A stretch of 64,000 nucleotides of DNA, taken from Thalassia testudinum (taxonomy: Eukaryota; Streptophyta; Magnoliopsida; Alismatales; Hydrocharitaceae). Each line of letters starts with the position of its first letter. Positions within the stretch are counted from its first letter, which is position 1. Shown here one piece after another: positions 1-12,423 of this stretch. The stretch lies in contig JAZHRO010000056.1 in the NCBI GenBank assembly GCA_037157565.1, positions 31,495,501 through 31,559,500 of the forward strand, written 5' to 3'. The notes below the pieces were generated by a model. The model was not told where the DNA came from. It saw nothing but the letters and a program-made list of their open reading frames with translations, and made no database searches. The position numbers and the translations under genes were made by a program.

Positions 1-2858
1 CCCAAATTCAAACGATCATAACTTTCTACCCAGAGCTCCAAATTGAATGATTTCAAGTGTGTTGGAAAGCTCTAAGGGTAATCTATACATTTCAGGGTCA
101 ATTTAATGTTTTAATGATGTTTTGCTCTTCAATTTAAGAGATGAAATCAGGGGTTTCTACGGGTTTTAAAAGCCTGGAAAGTAATTCTAAATCAGGAGAG
201 TCCTCAGATGGACTTCTCTCATCTATTAAAAGGTCTGTATTGTTATATAAACAATTCCTCTTCTGTTAGGATAGATTCTAAACTCTAAAGACCTTCAGAA
301 CATGCAAAGAAGCTTTTCACTTCTCTGAAAGCTTCAGAGGTTGATTTTCAGATATCAGTAAGTGCAACAGACACTTTAAAGTGTTCCTAATCTATTTAGA
401 TTAATTCTAAGGGTTATACAAATCAATCTAGGCAGGTTTTAAGTTTGAATTTCATCAGAACAGTACTTCTCTTGGTTTGGGTTCAAAAGTAACCCAAATT
501 GGCAAAAACTAAATCTTCACTAATTCATTAATCTAAGCTTACTTTAATTAATTTTAGATCATCAACTAAGATCCCAGAAATAGTTTCCACTCAAAATCTC
601 AATTCAAGCTCAGAACTCCATTATCAGACTCAGGTTTGACTATGGAAGCTCGAAAGTTGACTTTCTATTCTAAGCTTCCTCCTAAGAAATTAATGCCTAA
701 AATAGAGTCTTCTCATCACCAGAAACTTATTCAAATCTTTAGATTTGTGTTCTGTCCTTAATTCCTAGGGTTTCGGGCTCGCCACCTGAACTAAAATAGC
801 TGTGTGTTCGACAAAATTATTCAGAGTTTCTTACAATGTTTTGTGGGTTAAAATAGCTTCAGTGCATCGCACTGAAGCTTCTGAGCTCCTTAAATGTTTC
901 TCAAATCCTTCATAACAGACTTCTCCAACTCGCTGGAGTTGGGGAATATGAAGTTCAAATCTATAGCTCCAGTGGTTAAAACCTCAAACAAATTTCTTTA
1001 AAATAGTCATTAATCCTTATTATACTATTCTGGAGCCACTTATCAAGTTTAAGAGGCTGTAACACAAAAATGGTTCGCCGGAGCTTGTCGGAGCTCCGGT
1101 GAGTCCAGAAAATATAAATTGTACGTACAGATTGGCAAACTTAACCATTTTTAATCCAAAAATGATCCTGAGGTTACAAGGAACCTCTTTATCACAAAAA
1201 ATTCTTCATTTGTTCATTAAAATGTGAGATTTGACAGTAAGTTTATTTTCTTAAAGATTTGAATGGTTAAAGCTCAGGACTTGATTTAACTACTCGATTG
1301 AGAAGTTAAATCAAGTCAATAGATGTTATTATTCATAAATATATATTTAATTTATAGTTTGAACTATTCCTGAGTCGCCATTGACAGCGAGCTCAGGAAC
1401 TTAATTAAGATTTAGGCATTTAATTATAGATGATAATAATAGGTAATATAATGTCGATTAGGGTTCATTAGTGCCGATAGTTGATGAAAGAACCCAGTGA
1501 AGGTGGAATTAGGCCAATTACTGTCACCATAGACAGTGTTAGTAGTCGGTGAAGATGAGATTTGAATTAGGCATTTAGGTGATTTAATTAATGATTAAGT
1601 GAATTAGAAGTGAACATGGAAGATATAGGAAGGTGTACAGTGTATTAAAAGACAAAATTAAAGCTCTGGCGAGCTCAGGGAACTCGCCGGAGTCGGAGGA
1701 GATGAAACTAAAATCTGAAATTACTCTAACCTAACTAACTAAACTAACTAACTAAGCTAGCCTACTCCTACTCCTACTCCTAGCCTACTGTTACCTGTAT
1801 GAAGGAGTCAATAGGGTTCCGCCGAAGGTTCATAGTGGACGACGAAATCAGAGGGTGGGAGAAAGATCTCCGACGGGCGGATTTGAGGTGGAGTAGAGGA
1901 ATCCTTAGGTCGGCACCTTTGTTAGAGGTGCGGAAGACCACGACGGATCTCCTCAGCTACTTAAGATGGACAGAGGAAGTCGGAAGATGGAATGAGGAAT
2001 TGCCAGAGGTTTGGAAGAATAGCCTATTGAAGTCAGTTACAGTGTTAGAAGAGGGAATGGAGCCAACTTTCCTAAAATCAGAGGTGTGAGGGGGTATTTA
2101 TAGCAGTCTGCGGCGAAGAGAGAGGCGGGGTCTGGCTAAAGAAGGAGCTCGAGGAGCTTAACCTCCATCATCGTCTCCAACGACGGTGAGGTTATCTCCC
2201 ACTGAAAAATAGGATTCTTGGTTAATGGATGAAGTCGAGGTGGTGAGCGTAAGCTGCAAGAGCTTGGACAAAGAGGAATGATGTCAGTAGGGCGGTGATT
2301 GCGCTGTGGGGTGACTCTCTACCGCCAGCCGTTCGTTCGTCTGGAGAAGAAGAAGAAGATGAAGAGGGACTTAGAAGTAATAAAACTTAAGGACCTATGT
2401 GAGAAATAAGGACCCGACTGTAATGAATATTAAGGACTAAAATGTAAACCCAGGTTTTGAAGGTTTATTTTAACTTAAATCTTTTTCAACTTTTTATATA
2501 TGTCAGTAAATACGGTAAATATTATGTTTACACCTTGAAATTACATTTTTGACCTTTTTAGGTTAATTTATTAGATTAAGTAAAATCACTTAAGTTATTA
2601 CATACTTAGGTATACATTATATTTAAGTTACTTATCTTATTAATTAAGGAAATAATTAGTAGGATTTCGAGTCCAATTATTATCTAAATTATTAATAATG
2701 TTAATTGAATGATAAAATGTCATTTTTAACTTATTTTAAGGTCCTTAACTAAATATCCTTTATTCTATAATTAACCCTTATATATTCATAACCTTAGCTA
2801 ATTAACTAGGAAGACTAGCTAATTAGGGTAATTAGAGATCATGGTGAGTGTCTCATCA
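1..2858 (-). repeat. 3' LTR of element 1 (partial)
   Basis: This stretch is collinear with 9547-12423 at high identity, with scattered substitutions and a few small indels. The right boundary is the LTR terminus, which reads TGATGAGACACTC on the minus strand. The left 1.16 kb of the LTR is beyond the window. No sense coding is seen; a 96-codon antisense frame at 1799-2089 is treated as chance. Confidence 0.9.
2095..2102 (-). promoter_or_regulatory. TATA box of the element 1 LTR (3' copy)
   Basis: On the minus strand this reads TATAAATA within GCTATAAATACCCC. It is the only strong TATA-like site I noticed in this LTR, and it is conserved in the other LTR at 11643-11650. Transcription would run leftwards. 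The call rests on the motif and its conservation between LTRs. Confidence 0.55.
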
Positions 2859-2895
2859 TACCCCCAAGCCAAAGTTTTGCTAGTCCCTAGCAAAA
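2859..2895 (-). other. Polypurine tract and adjoining hairpin of element 1
   Basis: Reading the minus strand, a hairpin with arms TTTTGCTAG and CTAGCAAAA around GGA (2875-2895) is followed by GGCTTGGGGGTA, which abuts the LTR start TGATGAG. The G-rich tract is the expected plus-strand primer. Matching hairpin-plus-tract modules adjoin the 3' LTRs of A2, B and E. Confidence 0.75.
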
Positions 2896-5388
2896 TTAAC
2901 TAAGACTATGATGATTTAAAGCACTTGGGTTTAAATTATTATAAATAGTAACTATGTAGAGGAAAGCATAGGTCAGAAATTTTTAAGGTTAGATATAAAT
3001 GATTAATGTTTAGAGCACCTGTGAAAATTTTCTTACTTAGACTTATACTTATAACATTTTCAAAACACACTTAAAATAATTTGTAAACAAGAATTTTATT
3101 TTGAATTAGAATTCTTCAAAAATCTCTTAATCTTTGTAACTATTCTTAACTCAAATTAGAATACAAAGTGTTTTAAGAAAAACAAAACTTAAGGATTGAG
3201 AATTAAATTTTAACTCAAAAACTCAAATAGATTTAAGTTAATCCCCTATTTATGATATTTGACTTTTATCAATATAAGTTTAAGCAAATTAACTAGGTAC
3301 TCATTATTAATCAAACTTAGAGTAGTAAAACTCTAATTTACTAGCCTACAACACTAAAGATTAACTTTTAGACCTAGGATTCTGTCAATTCTTCTCCTTT
3401 AGGTCTCAACTTAAAATCTTCAGAACCCAATTTCTTAGGCTTCACTGCCCAATACCAAGGTTCAGTAGCTATGATTTTAAAACATCTGTGCTTAGTGAAG
3501 AGAATTGTCTTAAAGACATCCAAAGTTGCAAAAATCTAGATCTTAAGACATCACTTTCCAATCCCAATTATTCCAATTCAAGCCTTTGGCTTGGCCTTAC
3601 TCAGGTTTAGTTGCTTTGTCCTCACCAGTTTTCTATCCCGAGGTCAACACTTTTTGTGTATATCTCCCCGATGGACCACTGGGTCTCTTATTCCTAATAT
3701 TTTTTTCTCCATATATTTTTTTTCTCTTTCTCCATAGGTTAGAACACCCATTTGTAGTGAGGTGTTCTTTTTATTTTTGATGGAAGGAAGGGTAGCATCC
3801 ATTTGTATTGAGATGCTTTTATTTATTTATGGAAAACTGCATAAGTACCCATTTTTAGCGAGGCACTTAACTGTAAGGTGTTTTATTTATTTTTTTCTTC
3901 TTTTTCTTTTTCTTTTCCCCCCTTCTCATTTTTCTTACTAACATTATTCTCCAAATCCTTTTTCTAGGTGAGTGGCACATCCTTCACCCTTTCAAGAACC
4001 GCCCCGCGGAAATCCTTGGACTAAAGAGAAGTCAGAATTGATTTCTTAACCTCTGTGTTTTCACGGTCTCAGATGTCAACAAGACAATTCTATGTGAGTG
4101 AATTTTAGATGTTTAGGTTACTTAGCTCTCAAACTAGAGCTTGGACAACAATACCCTTTACTCTTAGGCTCTTCAAATTCTTAGTTTCCTCCTATAGGAT
4201 CCGTCAAGACAAAATTTACCAAGTCTAGTTATTTATCTCTAGCTTGTAAGTTTTGTAAACTAAAATTCTACCAACTCTCTATCTAATTAACTCTGAATAT
4301 CTGGCTTTTTTTACTTAACTTTATGATAAAATAAAATTTTCAAAAATCAAAAGATTACTTAATCTAATTGATTAAAAAGTTATAATTCAATTCCAAAACA
4401 TAAGTTTAAAATCTTAACACACTAAGTTTCTTAATTCAAGTATGAATAGAAAAATAAATCTTTAAAAGATTTAAAAGATTCCTTAGTTCAAATAAAATCT
4501 TGTTTTTAAAAATTTTGAACACAAAAGTGTGTTTCTACAAAATGTTTAAGTAAAATCTAATTAAGAATTGAATGCTCTTAAATACTTATATATATACTAT
4601 ATACATATTAAACGTCTGACCTAAAAGAAAATTAAAGCTCTTAATTATATATATATTCTTCTTCTTTTCTTCTTTATTACTAATGAATAAACCCCTCTTA
4701 TTATTTTTATGAATTTTCTTTTTAAATGTTTGTATTTATATATTTTTACTTTTATGTATATAAGATTTTTTTAATTTTTTATGATTTTTTCAAAAAAAAT
4801 TTCAAATTTTTATGAAATTTTTGAATTTTTAAAATTTTTATCATTTTTAGAATTTTTATTTTTTTAAATTTGGTGGATATTTGATTTTTATGTGCTTTTA
4901 TTTTTTAAACCAACACTTAAAGTGAAAATTTTACTTCAACACCTCCCAAGCCAAAATTTTACAATGTCCTCATTGTAAGAAGGGTGAAAAAGATATGAAG
5001 TGAAATTTTAAAAGTAAGTGTATAAGAAAATCAAAAGGGATAAAAATAGGAAACGGCTATATACAAGTGCTAAATTTTACGCCTTCAACTAGGCGTAAAC
5101 CCTAGTAAAGAACTCCTAAAAAGAATAGGTATATAGTAAAAATAGAGAACTTATGAAAGAATTAGATCAAAGAAAAATTAGAAAACAGATTAAACCACTC
5201 GATCAAAACTTGTCCAGAAATTGCCTAGAATAGATCTCGCAGATCCTAGAATCAGATTCTCATGAAAATCTCAGAAAGATTAGAGTAAATGTCATGTGAA
5301 GATTAGATCTGATTTAGGTTGAGATGTAGAACGTTCAAGATTGAGGCAATTCAAAAATATTTCCACCAAGTTCAAAAGATCAGCAAAA
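2896..5388 (-). other. 3' non-coding region of element 1
   Basis: AT-rich sequence between the gag remnant and the polypurine tract, with no credible coding on either strand. It contains runs such as 3880-3930 (pyrimidine-rich) and 4780-4870 (T/A-rich). An internal hairpin and G-run motif at 4940-4975 is listed separately. The polymerase region expected here in a complete Athila element is absent. Confidence 0.7.
4940..4975 (-). other. Internal hairpin plus G-run motif (element 1 copy)
   Basis: On the minus strand the stem CAATG-AGGA-CATTG (4962-4975) is followed about ten bases later by GGCTTGGGAGGTG. The same arrangement occurs in A1 (24763-24799), B (36422-36458) and E (53418-53452). It lies about 2 kb upstream of the true polypurine tract. 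Its role is unknown; an internal plus-strand primer or an RNA signal is possible. Confidence 0.6.
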
Positions 5389-7298
5389 TCAGCTTTGGTT
5401 CCCAATAATAGGTGGGTCATTTTGGCACAAAATAGGTTGCTGATGCGGGTTTGATGGGTTATTTTCAGGTAATACAGAGGACGGATTATGATTAGAATCA
5501 AAGGCCTGATTAAGGAAGTGGACTTCGCCTTGCTTTTTCCTACAATTTGGCAAATTCCTAGGATTCGGAATGGGCTGAGATGGAAGAGTACCTGGCTGAC
5601 GAGACTCAGCCAAAAGAGTGATCTGATTTCGTAAATCAGCCAATTCTACTTTACATTGCCTATGAATCTCAGCGAGAGCTTCAGCATTTTGTCGCTGACT
5701 CTGTGGCACAGCTCTTAAAATCTGGTCTAGCTGTGTATCTCTATTAGTCCTAGAGTAATTCTGCATACTCATCGGGCTAGGCCTTAAATTTGATTGCTGA
5801 GGAGGCAAAGGAGGTAGGTTAAAATGGGTCTGATTCGGATGTGATGGTCTTTGATTTTGATTTGGATCAGCCCAAGAAAAATTAGGTGGCTTCTCCATCC
5901 AGGATTATAGGTATTTGAATATGGATTAGGTCTTGGAATATTTTCCTGGATGGCGTGTAAACCTAAAAGATATGGCGTGTTTTCTGCAATAGAAAAGGGT
6001 GGGTAAGATTGTGGGACAAAGGTCCCTCCTTTGGTTGGTGAAGGAGTAGATAGAAAACCGAAGGAAGATGGATCTCTAGAATCCAGATTATTCACAAATT
6101 CCCTCCCTGCAGGAATTTGCAAAACAAGTAAATACATGGGATTCGTAGCAAGTAGAGGCGTAAGATTCTTCATTGTGTTTCTAACCTCTTCGAGATGCTT
6201 TGCTACGATTCGACTTTGTCTAGTTTTTCTGGAATAATCTCTAAATCCTTTGAACTGGACGGATTACCGATCTCGTGAATGCCCTTATGCGGATTTTGGT
6301 GATTCGTATTCGCACCCCGCAAAAATTGCAACATAGATGCATTGTTGATCAAGTTTTCTGCCATCCCTTTAAATAATTCTAAAGCGGATTCTGAGTCATG
6401 ATTTAGAAAATTCCCTCCACAACAGGCATCGACTAGATTGCGAATGCCCTCTTGTAAACCATAATGAAAGATATGCATGAGTTGCCAATGAGGGATGTCA
6501 TGATGTGGGCATTTCCTTTGCAATTCATGAAAACGTTCCCATGCTTCATGAATTGGTTCTCCTTGATTTTGATTGAAAGTAGTAATAGCTTGCCTTAAAG
6601 CATTGGTTCGACCAATTGGAAAGAATTTCTTCAAAAATGCAGATTCGAGTTCAACCCAAGTTGAGATTGGTCTTGCTACAGTTCTATACCAATAAGCTGC
6701 TTTATCTTTAAGGCTAAAAGAGAACATTTTCATTAGTAGGACTTCCCTATTTTGATTTCGAGGACCAAAAGTTTGAGATAAATTTTTAAGATCTTCAGTG
6801 TTGAAATGGATCCTCGGATGCAAATCCGTGAAAGTGGGGGATTAAACCTATAATGTTTGGCTTTAATTCTAGATCATTTTCCCCAGGAGGAATCCTAACA
6901 TTAGGCTCTACTTATGCATTAGATGGGTTATAATAATCTCTAAGTAGAGGCCTTGGATGATTGATCGGTAAATCAGGATTTTCAAAACCCGCCTTAGGTC
7001 GAGGTGAAGAACGAGTTTGCAAAGTTTGTAGATTATTTAAGGCTACTGTTAATAAATTGATTTGTCTTGTTTGCTCTAGCATCCTACGGTTCTGGTTCAG
7101 GAGCACCTCATGAACATCAAAAGGCGGCATCTCCCCCTGACCAGAAGAAGAAGGGATCTCAGGATTAAGATTCTGCATTGGATCCATAGAAGTAGATGGA
7201 TTAGATGGGAAAACCATTGGTTGCTTATCTGCAACTGGCCTAGGATCACCTGTCAACGGCAGTGCAGGAGGCGGATGCAAGGATCGCCTCCCATCCAT
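5389..7298 (-). pseudogene. Athila-type gag, broken
   Basis: This is the remnant of the structural protein that forms the cytoplasmic virus-like particle. The likely start is the Met at 7298 (MDGRRS). An N-terminal piece runs to a stop near 6912, and the gag core follows at 6823-6203. The core carries the family signatures FLKKFFPIGRTNALR, HEAWERFHELQRKCPHH and a DACCGGNF block, which align by eye with the gag of element E. After a further frame change come a PNFSW segment and a coiled-coil-like region ending QPGTLPSQPIPNPRN (5898-5389). I see an in-frame stop near 6911 and a frameshift near 6800, and at least one more frame change around 6200-5900. No CCHC zinc knuckle is visible, which is normal for Athila. 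No pol follows. Confidence 0.85.
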
Positions 7299-8364
7299 AA
7301 ACAGAAAATAAATGTGCAAAGGCACACGCACACCACCGATACGAAAACAGCGGCACAAAAAACCCACAAAACAACGCAAAAGACACGGGTTTTGCTCTTC
7401 TTTCAAAGGAAAGAAGAAATTCCTAAAGTACGCAAAGTAATTTGACGCAAACAAATAGAGTAATAATATCAAAATACGCATCCTAATTCGTGACTACGTA
7501 GGTGCGTACCTTAAAGCTCAAAGGTCTAAGGTCTAGGATCGAGACCGCTCACTACTAGCTCCCCGTGGCTCTAGTAGTGAGACAGACTTGTTGATCTTCG
7601 ACCAAAGCCCTAAGAGGTGCAAAGAGGAGAGATAGAAAAATAGACTCGTGTGACTCTAGTGATCACGCTGTGTGCGTGATAGCATGTATCAGACGATATC
7701 GATATAAAAACCCGCATGCATTCTGGAAACAGATTTAAGTCACCAATTTTACTTCCTCTTTTTAGTTAGTCTTTTTTAAAAATATATCAATTAAACTACA
7801 ATGACCGTTTTTATATCTTTTCAAACAAAAATATGTGGTCTTTTTTAATTCTCAAAGACAGGGATCTACGCAGGTTTTCTCGTGTTTTCCCGCTGATGCA
7901 AGAAAAATAATTTAAAAATATTTCCCAAGTCAAATCGCACTTAATACTACAGGAAATGCACTCCTAAAAGTGTATGCCTATGTTATGCTGCTGCTAGTCA
8001 GAAAAGATGTATTTTTGTATTTTTTTATTTTTAAATGCAACAAAACAAAAGATTAAGAAATACTTACAAAAATGAAAACAGTAAAATGGATTCCCGCCTT
8101 CTCTTGAGATTACCTGCAAAGGTAAACCTAAAAAGAAGATAGAAAATAAAACAAAAATAAAAACAAAACACAATACACTAATTAGAACTAAAGTTAGTAA
8201 AAACAAAAATATTTACAAAAATACCTCCTAATTAAAAAATTAATCCTTTTAAATTTAAGTGAATCAAAATATTTCCTCCTCGACAATGGTGCGATTAAAA
8301 TGATAGTTAGACGAAGTAATGCCAGGGAATATTTTGATGATTGGAGTGAATCAAAATATTTCCT
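7299..8364 (-). other. Leader of element 1 with a duplicated primer-site region
   Basis: Untranslated stretch between the primer site and gag, with no convincing coding. At 8260-8305 it holds a diverged copy of the segment at 8347-8392, which contains the primer site and the LTR edge (period 87 bp). Confidence 0.6.
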
Positions 8365-8381
8365 CCCCGGCAACGGCACCA
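8365..8381 (-). other. Primer-binding site, tRNA-Asp(GUC), element 1
   Basis: The minus strand reads TGGTGCCGTTGCCGGGG. It differs at one position from the exact complement of the plant tRNA-Asp 3' end (TGGCGCCGTTGCCGGGG). Six bases separate it from the LTR end at 8388. Confidence 0.85.
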
Positions 8382-8387
8382 TTAAAA

Positions 8388-11300
8388 TGATACGTGTGTT
8401 CACTCAACTCAGTAATTAAGTTAATTTCACTTAATTAAGAGTAGAAGAAATCACTTAGGTTAAGTCGAAGTTGTGTCGATTGTGTAGCATAGGGTCGTAT
8501 TAACCTAACATTTTAGAAATTTTTACTGGTTTAGTCCATGTCATTCACTGGGAGGCATAATAATTTTCTCCAAATTCACTAATTTTCTTTTATCTCTTTA
8601 AGTTTAGGAGGTAAACTAGCTTGATTTTCAAAACATGATTTTTTTCAAAATATTTAACTATAAAGGATATACAAAATTCCATATGCAACATATTTACTCA
8701 AAATGTTGTACTTTATTTCAATTTTATTTCATTCTAAGAAATTAAGGCAATTAAAAAGTTATCCAATTAAAGCATGCCTTTTACAATTAAGAACAAAAAG
8801 ATAATGATGCAAGAGAAAATTCATTTATTTTCATCTCTCTTCAACCTCTAATCTTCTTCTTTCTTTCTTTTCATCCCTCTCTTTTATTTTCTTCTCTCGA
8901 GCTCTCTTTCTTCTTACCTTTCTTGTGTTGTTCCTACCTTCTTATCCTCCTTCTCTTCTTCCTTTTTACCTTTAATCTTCTCCTGCCTTCTTTTCTTCCC
9001 TTAGTTTTTCTCCATTGTTCCTTAGTCTTTTTTCCTTAACACTTCTTAGCACCTGTGCCTTCTCCTTTAGCACTTAGCATCCTTCAGCGGCTTCTCTTTT
9101 CCTTAAGCTTTCAACTGAACTGGGTTTTTTCTTTACTTTTTAACCAAACATTTTTTTTTATTTGTGGGGAGGTCCTTTCGAGGATACACAGCACCCTGAG
9201 ACCAGGATGGGACTAGACCCTACTCGGTCCTCGCCTAATCTCAATTAGGTTCGTTTCGGTTCATTTGTTAATCGATTCACAGTCTTGAGCTGCATCGGCT
9301 CAACCCGACCTCCCAGGCCACACTCGCCCTCCCGGGGCACAATCATTTCCATACGTCCCCAAGGGTGCACACCCACAGGCATAAGACCACACACACAGAA
9401 CACACAATGCTCAGATCAGATCAGAAGGAATCGGAACCGATGCGCCGAGCGCTGACAACTGCATAACCAAGGGAACAAATCAATTTTATCCCCAGGCACG
9501 AGCTTGTGAAAATCTGAGGTGGGACAAACATACCCCTTCCAGACTCGAATTCAAACGATCGTAACTTTCTACCCAGAGCTCCAAATTGAATGATTTCAAG
9601 TTTGTTGGAAAGCTCTAAGGGTAATCTATACAATTTCAGGGTCAATTTAATGTTTTAATGATGTTTTGCTCTTCAATTTAAGAGATGAAATCAGGGGTTT
9701 CTACGGGTTTTAAAAGCCTAGAAAGTAATTTTAAATCAGGAGAGTCCTCAGATTGACTTCTCTCATCTATTAAAAGGTCTATATATGTTATATAAACAAG
9801 TCTGCTTTTGTTAGGATAGATTTTAAACTCTAAAGACCTTCAGAACATGTAGAGAAGCTTTTCTCTTCTTTGAAAGCTTCAGAGGTTGATTTTCAGATAT
9901 CAATAAGTGCAACAGACACTTTAAAGTGTTCCTAATCTATTTAGATTAATTCTAAGGGTTATAACAAATCAATCTGGGTAGGTTTTAAGTTTGAATTTCA
10001 TCAGAACAGTACTTCTGTTGGTTTGGGTTCGAAAGTAAGCCAAATTGGCAGAAACTAAATCTTCATTAATTCATTTATCTGAGCTTACTTTAATTAATTT
10101 CAGATTATCAAATAAGATTCCAGAAACAATTTCCACTCCTCAAAATCTCAATTCAAGCTTAGAACTCCATTATCAGACTCAGGTTTGACTATGGAAGCTC
10201 GAAAATTGACTTTCTATTCTAAACTTCCTCCTAAGAAATTAATGCTTAAAATAGAGTCTTCTCATCATCAGAAACTTATTCAGATCTTTAGATTTGTGTT
10301 CTTTCCTTAATTCCTAGGGTTTCAGGCTCGCCACCTGAACTAAAATAGTTGTGTGTTCGACAGAATTATTCAGAGTTTGTTACAATGTTTTGAGGGTTAA
10401 AATAGCTTCAGTGCATCGCACTGAACTTCTGTGCTCCTTAAATGTTTCTCAAATCCTTCATAACAGACTTCTCCAACTCACCGGAGTTGGGGAAAATGAA
10501 GTTCAAATCTATAGCTCCAGTGGTTAAAACCTCAAATAATTTTTTAAAAAACAGGCATTAATCCTTATTATACTATTCTAGAGCCAGTTAGCAAGTTTAA
10601 GAGGTTGTAAAACAAAAATGGCTCGTCGGAGCTTGCCGGAGCTCCAGTGAGTCCAGAAAATATAAATTTTATGTATAGATTGACAAAATTAATCGTTTTT
10701 AATCCAAAAATGATCCTGAGGTTACAAGGAACCTCTTTATCACATTAAATTCTTCATTTGTTCATTAAAATGTGAGATTTGACAGTAAGTTTATTTTCTT
10801 AAAGATTTGAGTGGTTAAAGCTCAGGACTTGATTTAAATACTCGATTGAGAAGTTAAATCAAGTCAATAGATGTTATTATTCATAAGTATATATTTAATT
10901 TATAGTTTGAACTGTTCCTGAGCCGCCATGGATAGCGAGCTCAGGAACTTAATTATGATTTAGGTGTTTAATTATAGATGATAATAATAGGTAATATAAT
11001 GTCGATTAGGGTTCATTAGTGGCAATAGTTGATGAAAGAACCCAGTGAAGGTGGAATTAGGCCGATTACTGTCACCATAGACAGTGTCAGTAGTTGGTGA
11101 AGGTGAGATTTGAATTAGGTGTTTAGGTGATTTAATTAATGATTAAGTGAATTAGAAGTGAACATGGAAGATATAGGAAGGTGTACAGTGTATTAAAAGA
11201 CAAAATTAAAGCTCTGGCGAGCTTAAGGAACTCGCCGGAGTCAGAGGAGATGAAACTAAAATCTGAAATTACTCTAACCTAACTAACTAAACAAACTAAC

Positions 11301-12423
11301 TAAGCTAGCCTACTCCTACTCCTACTCCTAGCCTATTGTTACGTAGATGAAGGGGTCAATAGGGTTCCGTCGAAGGTTCATAGCGGATGAAGAAATTAGA
11401 GGGTGGGAGAAAGATCTCCGATGGGCGGATTTGAGGTGGAGCAGAGGAATCCTTAGGTCGGTGCCTTTGTCAGAGGTGCGGAAGAACACGGCGGATCTCC
11501 TCGGCTACTTAAGATGGATGGAGGAAGTCGGAAGATGGAATGAGGAATCGTCGGAGGTTTGGAAGAATAGCCTATCGAAGTCGGCTACAGTGTTAGAAGT
11601 GGGAAGGGAGCCAACTTGCCTAAAATCAGGGGTGTGAGGGGGTATTTATAGCAGTCTGCGGCAAAGAGAGAGGCGGGGTTTGGCCGAAGAAGGAGCTCGA
11701 TGAGCTTAACCTCCGTCGTCGTCTCCGATGATGGTGAGGTTATGTCCCATTGTAAAATAGGATTCTCGGTTAATCTAGACCAATGGATGAAGTGGAGGTG
11801 GTGAGCGCAAGCTGCAAGAGCTTGGGTAAGGAGGAATGATGTCGGCAGGGTGGTGATCATGCGATAGGGTGACTCTTTGCTACCAGTCGTTCGTTCGTCT
11901 GGAGAAGACGAAGAAGAAGAAGATGAAGAGGGACTTAGAAGTAATAAAAATTAAGGACCTATGTGAGAAATAAGGACCCGACTGTAATGAATATTAAGGA
12001 CTAAAATGTAAACCCAAGTTTTGAAGGTCTATTTTAACTTAAATCTTTTTCAACTTTTTATATATGTTAGTAAATAAGGTAAATATTATGTTTACACCTT
12101 GAATTTACATTTTTGACCTTTTTAGGTTAATTTATTACATTAAGTAAAATCACTTAAGTTATTACATTCTTAGGTATACATTATATTTAAGTTACTTATC
12201 TTATTAATTAAGGAAATGATTAGTAGAATTTCGAGTCCAATTATTATCTAAATTATTAATAATGTTAATTGAATGACAAAATGTCATTTTTAACTTATTT
12301 TAAGGTCGTCAACTAAATATCCCTTATTCTATAATTAACCCTTATATATTCAAAACCTTAGCTAATTAACTAGGAAGACTAGTTAATTAAGGGTAATTAG
12401 AGATCATGATGAGTGTCTCATCA
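8388..12423 (-). repeat. 5' LTR of element 1 (about 4.04 kb)
   Basis: The LTR starts TGATGAG on the minus strand (12423) and ends CGTATCA at 8388. The outer 2.9 kb matches 1-2858. It contains a 200-bp pyrimidine-rich block (8850-9060), a TATA box (11643-11650) and the shared U5 box at 8537-8556. It is long for an LTR but ordinary for Athila-type elements. Confidence 0.88.
11643..11650 (-). promoter_or_regulatory. TATA box of the element 1 LTR (5' copy)
   Basis: TATAAATA on the minus strand, matching the copy at 2095-2102. This is the LTR that would drive transcription of element 1 leftwards. Confidence 0.55.

Larger units (their letters stand above)
1..12423 (-). mobile_element. Element 1: gag-only Athila-like Ty3 LTR retrotransposon, cut by the left window edge
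   Basis: Positions 1-2858 and about 9547-12423 are direct repeats, and both end in GAGTGTCTCATCA on the plus strand. Between them lie a tRNA-Asp-type primer site (8365-8381, minus), a broken gag (5389-7298, minus) and a polypurine tract (2859-2870, minus). The element therefore reads right to left: 5' LTR 8388-12423, body 2859-8387, 3' LTR from 2858 leftwards out of the window. About 1.16 kb of the 3' LTR should lie to the left. There is no protease, RT or integrase, so it is non-autonomous. It interrupts the body of element D at 12423/12424. The target duplication cannot be checked because the other end is not in view. Confidence 0.88.

Noticed and set aside
1799..2089. A 96-codon plus-strand frame present in both LTRs of element 1 (also 11347-11637)
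   Set aside because: It is antisense to the element. The two copies differ at roughly 19 of 96 residues, with most base changes altering the amino acid, which is the pattern of neutral drift. Being in both LTRs follows from LTR duplication.
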